A stretch of 12,059 bases of DNA. It comes from Pleurocapsa sp. MO_226.B13. Its GTDB lineage: Bacteria; Cyanobacteriota; Cyanobacteriia; Cyanobacteriales; Xenococcaceae. Of the stretch, positions 7,448 through 12,059 are shown piece after piece. A program made the position numbers and the translations under genes. The notes below the pieces were generated by a model. That model saw only the letters and a program-made list of their open reading frames with translations. It was not told the DNA's origin and did not search any database. The stretch spans positions 1-12,059 of the forward strand of contig JASJEI010000129.1 in the NCBI GenBank assembly GCA_030064795.1, read 5' to 3'. The stretch's first letter is position 1. Each line of letters starts with the position of its first letter.

Positions 7448-8507
7448 ATGGATATAAAGCTTTTGGAACTATATAGCGACTACATCATAAGTTCATTTGG
7501 GCAGATAACAGCCACGGGATTATCCAGGGCATTGTCAGGAAGTATCAGTCACGACAAAATAACTCGCTTTTTGGCAAAAAACAATCTGGACTCGAAAGAA
7601 TTATGGCAGCTAGTAAAACCAGCGATAAGAGAGGAGGAACAAGAAGATGGAGTACTGATTGTAGATGACACTATCGAGAAATTACCTCACACAACTGAAA
7701 GTGAACTGATTTGTTGGCATCATGACCATCAATCAAATCGTTCAGTCAAAGGAATTAACATCATCAATTACGTCTACAGTATAGGGGATGTAAGCCTCCC
7801 AGTCGGTTTGGACGTGATTAGAAAACCGATAAAATTTTGTGAGGTGAAAAGCAAGAAAGAAAAACGTAGAGCAACAGTGACAAAAAACGAATAGACTCGG
7901 AATCAATTAAAAATTTGCGTCTAGAAATCAACTCAAATATAAATACGTGCTAACCGATAGCTGGTTTTCTTCAAAAGAAAATATGAGTTTGATCCGTCAT
8001 GATTTGAATAAGCATTTCGTCATGGCAATCAAAAGCAACCGCACGGTTGCAGTGAGTGAAAAAGATAAGGCACAGGGACGCTTTACAAGAATTGATTCAC
8101 TCTCTTGGTCATCACAGAAGCCAGTCAGAGGGTGGCTATTTGGACTGGATTTTCCCGTCCTACTTCACCGTCAAGTCTTTACAAACAAGGATGGAAGTAC
8201 AGGCATCTTGTATTTGGTAGAGAGTGATTTTAACTGTAATGTTTCCAGGCTTGAAGCAATCTACAAAAAACGGTGGAAAGTGGAAGTCTTTCATAAAACA
8301 CTCAAATCCAAGACTGGTTTAGCTAAATCCCCCACTAAATGGATTCGTACTCAAGCCAATCACATTTTTATGTCGATTTATGCTGCATTCCAACTAGAAT
8401 GCTTGAAATCGAAACACAAAATGAATCATTTTGCTTTGATACGTCGTATTTATATTCGAGCTTTACAACAAGCTATGTCTGAACTTCGTTTACTCAAAAG
8501 TGCGTAA
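7448..8507 (+). pseudogene. IS701-type (DDE) transposase, stop plus frameshift
   Basis: The N-terminal 148 codons (7448-7894) start MDIKLLELYSDY and contain the first catalytic Asp in LIVDDTIEK (residues 73-74). The frame then hits TAG at 7892-7894. Downstream, the native sequence continues in another phase as NQLKYKYVLTDSWFSS (second Asp in TDSW) and KKRWKVEVFHKTLKS (catalytic Glu), ending LRLLKSA at 8507. Neither phase alone is open across 7892-7925: one has TAG at 7892 and 7922, the other TAA at 7908. At least two lesions are therefore needed, a nonsense change and an indel near 7908-7922. A single programmed frameshift does not explain this. A GTG at 7947 could start a C-terminal piece, but that would lack the first Asp. 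Confidence 0.92.
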
Positions 8508-8513
8508 CGTCAG
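8501..8513 (+). repeat. Right terminal inverted repeat of the IS701-type element
   Basis: TGCGTAACGTCAG is the perfect inverted copy of 7418-7430. TTAA at 8514-8517 is the second target copy. Confidence 0.93.
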
Positions 8514-8520
8514 TTAATAT

Positions 8521-8528
8521 CTCCCCCC
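8521..8528 (-). promoter_or_regulatory. Displaced Shine-Dalgarno of the kinase gene
   Basis: On the minus strand this reads GGGGGGAG. Removing the IS and one TTAA copy places it 8 nt before the kinase ATG (GGGGGGAG-ATATTAAT-ATG), an ideal spacing. With the IS present it is about 1.1 kb away. The reconstruction follows from the clean TTAA duplication; the role as ribosome-binding site is inferred. Confidence 0.65.
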
Positions 8529-8590
8529 GTTCCTTCTTCCGATGCACGAGCCAAAATATCATTACCGTCACCCGAAGCAGTCGGAAAAGC

Positions 8591-9330
8591 CATTCTTTTT
8601 TTGTCGTTATATCTCAATCCTCCCATCACATTTACTCTTCCCTTTCTTCTTTGTCCCGTTACTTTTTTCTTTTTCCCTACCCGTCGCCAACTTTTTCTTC
8701 TAATTACTCTCATGCTTCGCCACTCTCATGAGGGGCTGTGTGGCGAAGCGTCTTCGCCACCTTGAACGCCCCGTCCCAAAACCAAACTTGGATCTTGCTG
8801 GGCTCTTTTTGACTCGCTTCTATATATCCTGATAATTTTGCTTTAAATACTTCTCTTTTCTCTTGGTTTTGTTTGTCTTCTAGACTGTATTTTGCCCAGT
8901 GGTAAGCGTACTTTTTTTCTTTTAGTATCCTCCTGACTTGCTCCCCGCTTAATTTAATTCCTGTTTCTTGTTCTAAATGCGTAGCTAATCTGGCTGCTGT
9001 CCATCTGCCCAATTCATAGCTATATTCTGATGGCTCTTGTTCAATTACCTCCATTAATAAATCGATATATTGTGGTGTTACTTTTCTCTTAGAACCTTTT
9101 TTTCTTTGGTCTTTTAAACTCTCTAAATTATCTGGGTCTCCATGACAGCGCGCCTTAGCTACGCTGCGATAACTACATCCTATAAAATCAGTAATTTCGG
9201 CATAAGTTTTGCCATCATTCATCCATTCGTAACATCAAAGCTCTTTGTCGAAAATGACTATCTTCACTTGCTTTTAATGCATTTTGTAAATTTTTTTTTG
9301 CTCTTGTGTTAAAAAGTTTTTGATAGGCAT
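8591..9330 (-). pseudogene. IS630-type transposase remnant, multiply frameshifted and 3'-truncated
   Basis: Read from 9330 on the minus strand, the pieces are: MPIKNFLTQEQKK, which loses phase in a run of nine A (9291-9299); NLQNALKASEDSHFRQRALML in the next phase, ending at TGA 9217-9215; then MNDGKTYAEITDFIGCS back in the first phase, running as far as VWFWDG. These are the paired helix-turn-helix regions and the start of the DDE_3 domain of IS630 transposases. The expected WDE-GFSLRVIRR junction is broken by a palindromic insert (8714-8760), and the frame resumes as RVIRRKSWRRVGKKKK, RRKGRVNVMGGLRYNDKKR. Homology stops near 8594, before the rest of the catalytic domain. At least three lesions plus truncation make it nonfunctional. 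Terminal repeats are not identified. Confidence 0.88.
8714..8760. repeat. GC-rich palindromic repeat inside the IS630 remnant
   Basis: Three related arms are present: GCTTCGCCAC (8714-8723), its perfect reverse complement GTGGCGAAGC (8740-8749), and CTTCGCCAC (8752-8760), which pairs with 8740-8748 around a 3-nt loop. Alternative hairpins can therefore form. CTCATGAG (8725-8732) is a small palindrome in the first loop. The 8-bp ACTCTCAT is directly repeated at 8706-8713 and 8722-8729. The GGCGAAGC core recalls the repeats at 3372 and 10431. Confidence 0.75.
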
Positions 9331-9512
9331 ATTCTTGAACTTCGGAATTTATCTGATTGCTATCATATGCAATATCGATGTTGCTCAGCTTATGTGAGAG
9401 CTAAAAGCTTCCGATTGAGAATTTAGAATATGCTATCAGGATTGGATGCTACACGTATGACAACTTTCATACAAAATTAAATAAATATACAAATTTAAAT
9501 GTTTTATTAAGT

Positions 9513-9529
9513 AGTATAAGTTTTATACT
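9513..9529. repeat. Inverted repeat upstream of the M10-type gene
   Basis: AGTATAA-GTT-TTATACT has perfect 7-bp arms. It overlaps the expected -35 region of the candidate promoter for the metallopeptidase gene, so it could be an operator. A chance AT-rich hairpin is also possible. Confidence 0.4.
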
Positions 9530-9534
9530 TCCAA

Positions 9535-9540
9535 TATAAT
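9535..9540 (+). promoter_or_regulatory. Candidate -10 box for the M10-type gene
   Basis: TATAAT is an exact consensus -10 hexamer 33 bp before the ATG at 9574. No good -35 box is seen at 17-bp spacing (TAGTAT). The rest of 9331-9573 holds no gene that I can see; part of it is probably the flank of the IS630 remnant. Confidence 0.35.
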
Positions 9541-9573
9541 CTTTAAACATTTTCAGATTGAAAAGTTTTTGAT

Positions 9574-9897
9574 ATGGCAACTCCTACTTCTGTTGGTGAC
9601 GTATCACAAGTTGATTTGACTGGATTTAATGAAATCAACAGTTTGATTTATGGAACTAAATGGGGCGGGATTACTGGAACGGTGGCTAACTTAACCTATA
9701 GCTTTGGCGATCCTTCTTCTTCACTGTATATTTCTAGAGATCTAAACAATACTCTTAATCCTCATAATCCAAATGCTAGATATGGTTTTCTTGACGAGCC
9801 ATTTGTAGGAACACCAGATACTATTACCAATGAGCAAAAAATAGCTGTCACTAACATTCTTGATAATTGGAGCGAAATTGCCAATATAAATTGGGTG
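9574..9897 (+). pseudogene. N-terminal fragment of an M10-type (serralysin-like) metallopeptidase
   Basis: The 108-residue product reads INSLIYGTKWGG (residues 22-33), NLTYSFGD (39-46), then AVTNILDNWSEIANINWV. This matches the start of the catalytic domain of secreted M10/serralysin-like peptidases of cyanobacteria, in which a helix ending W-x-x-(I/V)-A-N-I is followed by the main sheet and then the HExxHxxGHxxG zinc site. Everything after ANINWV is missing, including the zinc site, and a TAG follows at once at 9898. The sequence beyond belongs to the IS1380-type element, so insertion probably truncated the gene. No classical signal peptide is present, as expected for type I secretion substrates. 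Inactive as a protease. The right flank of the IS does not obviously continue this gene. Confidence 0.7.
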
Positions 9898-9937
9898 TAG
9901 CTCTATTGAGCGAAAAGTTGGGCTACTTTACCCGCTA

Positions 9938-10048
9938 TTTCTCACAAATTAAGCTGAAAGCCAATTTAAAGCTTAAAAGTTGAAGATTTTTTCTAACAAG
10001 AAAAATTTGAGATGCTGACGATAAAAAATCAGGCTAAATTGTGAGAAA
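9938..10048. repeat. Imperfect inverted repeat in the 3' flank of the IS1380 transposase
   Basis: TTTCTCACAAATTAAGCTGA (9938-9957) matches the reverse complement of 10029-10048 at 17 of 20 positions. Between them, TTTTTCT-AACA-AGAAAAA forms a further small hairpin. The region is noncoding and follows the transposase on the minus strand, so it may act in transcription end or transposase binding. Confidence 0.65.
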
Positions 10049-10166
10049 ATTCGACAAAAGAACCTAAAAATTCAGCCATTAAGAAAAATTGACCATGACA
10101 AAATAAATGGCAATATATTAACAGCCATTTAAACAACTATTTAATTATTTTGCTCAAAAATTAAAA

Positions 10167-11675
10167 TCATCCAGAATCAGGAATTGCTTGAATTCTGGAG
10201 TAAGCAATAGCTAAAATATCTTGGTAGGGATAAGCAGTAGCAATAGCAATTAAAATTCTTCTACAACTAATAGTTATTCTCGCTCCTAATTTCAGGAAAG
10301 AAAGACGAATTGTCCCGACTGTAGCTTTAGCAAAACAGGTTCTTTTTAAACAATTTTGACGGAAAGCTTGCATCAAAACATAAGCCATGGAAGAAAGCCA
10401 AAGTCTTAGTTGATTACTGTCAAATGTTTGTCCTAAAGGATACCGCTTCGCATATGTTGAAGTTCGGTCAGCAAATAAATCAAGTTGTTGTTCTTTAATC
10501 CGATTTTCCATCTCCCCTCTAGGGCAATATTTCTTTGTATAAAGTAAAGATGGTGGTATTTTTGAAGCAGGTAAAGAGGTAACAACATGACGCATTTGTG
10601 AGCCGTGATATCCATGACAAACTTTGGTAACAACTCTTCTACTTCTACTCCAGGATGTTTGAGTTTTATAGCTCATAGAACGATACCAAGTAGCTTCAGG
10701 AACTAATTTATTTGCTTCTTCTAATTCTTCCTCGGGAGAAAACAATGTTTCCATCAATTTTGTAACGGGTTCAAGTCTTATTTCATAATCAGCCTTAGCT
10801 TTTTCAATAATATCTGCTGCTCTCAACTTTAATTGGTTATTAGTTGCCATTGCTAAAACATAATCAACTCCTTTTTGGTTTTCACACCAGGTCATAATAT
10901 CTTCACGAGAATAAGCACTATCTCCTCTGATTATAATGTGAGTATTCTGCCACTTTTCTCTAATTAATCCAATTATTCTTTGTAATTCTGTCTTAGCTCC
11001 ATCTGCTGGATCGACATTAGAAGATCGCAGTTTTGCTACCAACAAATGATGCCCACCAAAAATATACAAGGGAGCATAACAAACTCCCTTATAATAAGGA
11101 TTGAAAAAAGCCCCTTCTTGATTGCCATGTACTTGGTCATCAGTTACATCCATGTCTAAAATAATTTGTCTCGGTGGCTTGTTGTAAGAATCGAGAAATA
11201 TTTCGACAAAAGCTTTTTCAATTTCTTTGGGGTCAGGCTCTATTTTATGGTAACGGCTTGACTCTTGATTGATGATTGTTTCTGGACAATATTCTAGTCG
11301 GTTAATTGTACTTTTCCCGGCTAACCCAGTTTTTTTTGAATTAATAAAATCTAGCTTTTCTAAGGCAATCGCCAAGGCCGGATCGTAGCGTAATTTATCA
11401 TGATCGTTGACATCTTCATAGCCTAAGCTGATGCCATAAACTCTTTGTGCTAATAACTGGTGGACTGAATATTCTACATAAGATGTGTCGCGATAATCTC
11501 GAAAACATTCCGCAAAGCGAGCGGTAATTTGCAACTTTTTATCTAATTCTGCCAGCAATACAATTCCTGCATCTGAGCTAATTCTTCCTCCAGTAAAATC
11601 AGCTATTACTTTTCTTCCTTTGATACTTCCAAAGTTTAGTTGATTGGCAATAGATTGTGTCGAACTGGGACTCAT
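10167..11675 (-). CDS. IS1380-type transposase
   Basis: The 502-residue product has the features of IS1380 DDE transposases: N-terminal FTGGRISSDAGIVLL (28-42), first Asp region IILDMDVTDDQVHG, second Asp in IIRGDSAYS, and the late Glu in GEMENRIKEQQLDLFADRTS. The length is near that usual for the family, with no internal stop or frameshift, so this is the only transposase here that looks functional. After DRTST the expected short link to NQLRLW is longer and contains YAKRYPLGQT, encoded by a palindromic repeat (10431-10455); this looks like an in-frame insertion near the catalytic Glu and may affect activity. The start ATG lacks a close Shine-Dalgarno; GGAAG lies ~24 nt upstream. No HIP1 sites occur in it, unlike the resident genes. 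Confidence 0.92.
   Translation of the reverse strand: MSPSSTQSIANQLNFGSIKGRKVIADFTGGRISSDAGIVLLAELDKKLQITARFAECFRDYRDTSYVEYSVHQLLAQRVYGISLGYEDVNDHDKLRYDPALAIALEKLDFINSKKTGLAGKSTINRLEYCPETIINQESSRYHKIEPDPKEIEKAFVEIFLDSYNKPPRQIILDMDVTDDQVHGNQEGAFFNPYYKGVCYAPLYIFGGHHLLVAKLRSSNVDPADGAKTELQRIIGLIREKWQNTHIIIRGDSAYSREDIMTWCENQKGVDYVLAMATNNQLKLRAADIIEKAKADYEIRLEPVTKLMETLFSPEEELEEANKLVPEATWYRSMSYKTQTSWSRSRRVVTKVCHGYHGSQMRHVVTSLPASKIPPSLLYTKKYCPRGEMENRIKEQQLDLFADRTSTYAKRYPLGQTFDSNQLRLWLSSMAYVLMQAFRQNCLKRTCFAKATVGTIRLSFLKLGARITISCRRILIAIATAYPYQDILAIAYSRIQAIPDSG
10431..10455 (-). repeat. Short palindromic repeat inserted in frame in the IS1380 transposase
   Basis: On the minus strand it reads ATGCGAAGCGGTATCCTTTA followed by GGA. 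It shares GCGAAGC and ATCCTTTAGG with the insert at 3372-3390. ACAT occurs on both sides (CAACAT before, AAACAT after), so a 30-bp gain including a 4-bp duplication is one reading. It keeps the frame and adds about ten residues. Confidence 0.6.
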
Positions 11676-11855
11676 TAAAACCGAGGGATTAAAATTACTT
11701 TTCTTCCTAAATTATATCTGGTTTTATACTTATTTATCTAGGAGGATTTATGGCAAAATTAAATATATTTGCGTAAATATTACGCTAAGTAAATTGCTTT
11801 TTATTCAAACTCTAATTGATTTTAATGCAGGCGGGAACTCTAGCAACAGACTGTA
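11676..11855. other. Noncoding 5' flank of the IS1380 transposase
   Basis: No gene is supported here. On the minus strand it leads into the transposase. GCGTAA-ATA-TTACGC, with 6-bp arms, is a possible regulator or transposase site. The plus-strand open frame here overlaps the transposase start and shows no family features. Confidence 0.5.
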
Positions 11856-11888
11856 GTTTGACAGCAGCCCTGGACACCAGGGTCAAAC
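11856..11888. repeat. Two-part hairpin near the right end
   Basis: The inner stem CCCTGG-ACA-CCAGGG (11868-11882) is perfect. The outer stem GTTTGA (11856-11861) pairs with TCAAAC (11883-11888), leaving a six-base bulge CAGCAG on one side. It is much more GC-rich than the flanks. It could be a structured RNA element, an IS subterminal site or a terminator-like stem; no T-run follows on either strand. Confidence 0.55.
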
Positions 11889-12059
11889 CTATACTTGGTA
11901 AGGCTTCTGTTCATAGCGAGCGCGGATTTTGTGAGAAAAGCGGGGGACGCAGAGGGTACAGTATCCTGGGATGAACTGAAAACAGAAGCAGAATTGTGAA
12001 TTATTGTATTGAAACGAGCAGGAGATTTGAGTCCGATGTTGTGGGGGATGGAATTATCA
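11862..12059 (+). other. Unassigned open frame running off the right edge, with one internal TGA
   Basis: The frame is open from 11862 to 11996 and again from 12000 to the window end, split by TGA at 11997-11999. Across the stop the translation reads GTVSWDELKTEAEL, stop, IIVLKRAGDLSPMLWGMELS, which looks like protein, and TGG-to-TGA would explain the break. I do not recognise the family, and no start codon with a ribosome-binding site is clear. The candidate right end of the IS1380 element (11926-11944) lies inside the frame, so its first half may be spurious. Confidence 0.3.

Larger units (their letters stand above)
7418..8513 (+). mobile_element. IS701-type insertion sequence with TTAA target duplication
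   Basis: Both ends are visible. CTGACGTTACGCA (7418-7430) is a perfect inverted copy of TGCGTAACGTCAG (8501-8513). The element is flanked by TTAA at 7414-7417 and 8514-8517, which fits the 4-bp YTAR duplication known for IS701 elements. Length is 1,096 bp. The ends look intact while the transposase inside is not, so it could move only with a transposase supplied in trans. It landed between the kinase ATG and its Shine-Dalgarno sequence, and its gene points away from the kinase. Confidence 0.93.
9898..11944 (-). mobile_element. IS1380-type element (borders approximate)
   Basis: The left border is placed where the metallopeptidase frame breaks (~9898). The best terminal-repeat candidate is CCCGCTATTTCTCACAAATT (9931-9950) against ATTTTGTGAGAAAAGCGGG (11926-11944), which pair along about 18 positions with one gap. 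A third TTCTCACAA copy, inverted, lies at 10029-10048. I could not find a clear target duplication; TGTAG at 9896-9900 and 11852-11856 is a possible 5-bp pair implying a shorter right side. The left and right flanks are not halves of one gene, so later rearrangement is likely. The transposase looks intact. Confidence 0.6.

Noticed and set aside
8518..8590. In-frame N-terminal extension of the kinase before IS insertion
   Set aside because: The frame is open through GGDIN into MIGTLLDQ after removing the IS, but the extension has no kinase-family features and is preceded by IS630 sequence. The ideal Shine-Dalgarno before MIGTLLDQ is the better start signal.
8510..8713. A separate small basic protein starting MRVIRRKSWRR
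   Set aside because: RVIRRKSWRRVG...GGLRYNDKK is the middle of an IS630 transposase. The ATG comes from the inserted repeat, and the stop comes from the IS701 terminal repeat.
11825..11974. A 49-codon frame (MQAGTLATDC...) considered as a TnpB C-terminal remnant
   Set aside because: The resemblance is vague, no zinc-finger cysteines or RuvC residues are present, and it overlaps a better-looking frame and the candidate IS end.

Overview
This window looks like a chromosomal accessory region of a cyanobacterium. It is AT-rich and carries nine exact HIP1 octamers (GCGATCGC). The gene content is typical of large cyanobacterial genomes: pentapeptide-repeat protein, secreted trypsin-like proteases with TPRs, a membrane-anchored Ser/Thr kinase, and many IS elements, plus short GC-rich palindromic repeats of the GCGAAGC type. 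The genus cannot be fixed from the sequence.

Layout. 1-115 holds no gene that I can see. 116-6121 is a run of plus-strand genes: a C-terminal-looking fragment with three YRFxNxxTGxHFYT repeats, a secreted trypsin-like protease with TPRs, a small secreted six-cysteine protein overlapping it by 4 bp, an ISL3-type transposase gene (2786-4072) interrupted by a ~72-bp palindromic insert, a pentapeptide-repeat gene broken by one in-frame TAA, and a second secreted trypsin-like protease. A Ser/Thr kinase gene (6138-7412, minus) converges on this run and carries one in-frame TAG. A complete 1,096-bp IS701-type element (7418-8513), with perfect 13-bp terminal repeats and a TTAA target duplication, sits 5 bp upstream of the kinase ATG and separates it from a strong Shine-Dalgarno sequence; its own transposase is broken. 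Beyond it are a decayed IS630-type transposase (8591-9330, minus), an N-terminal fragment of a secreted M10-type metallopeptidase (9574-9897), and an IS1380-type element with an apparently intact transposase (10167-11675, minus). The right edge carries a hairpin and an unassigned partial reading frame.

How the parts may relate. Leaving out the mobile DNA, the ancestral locus reads: protease-TPR, Cys-repeat secreted protein, pentapeptide protein, protease, and a convergent transmembrane kinase with a probable extracytoplasmic PPC-like domain. Most of these products are predicted to face the periplasm, so an envelope proteolysis and signalling module is a reasonable hypothesis, but it is inference. 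The kinase and the pentapeptide gene each carry a single point-like nonsense codon, and transposases of four families lie in or next to the locus, three of them damaged. This suggests ongoing decay. The most unusual sequence signal is a set of short palindromic repeats lying inside three transposase genes, two of them preserving the reading frame.
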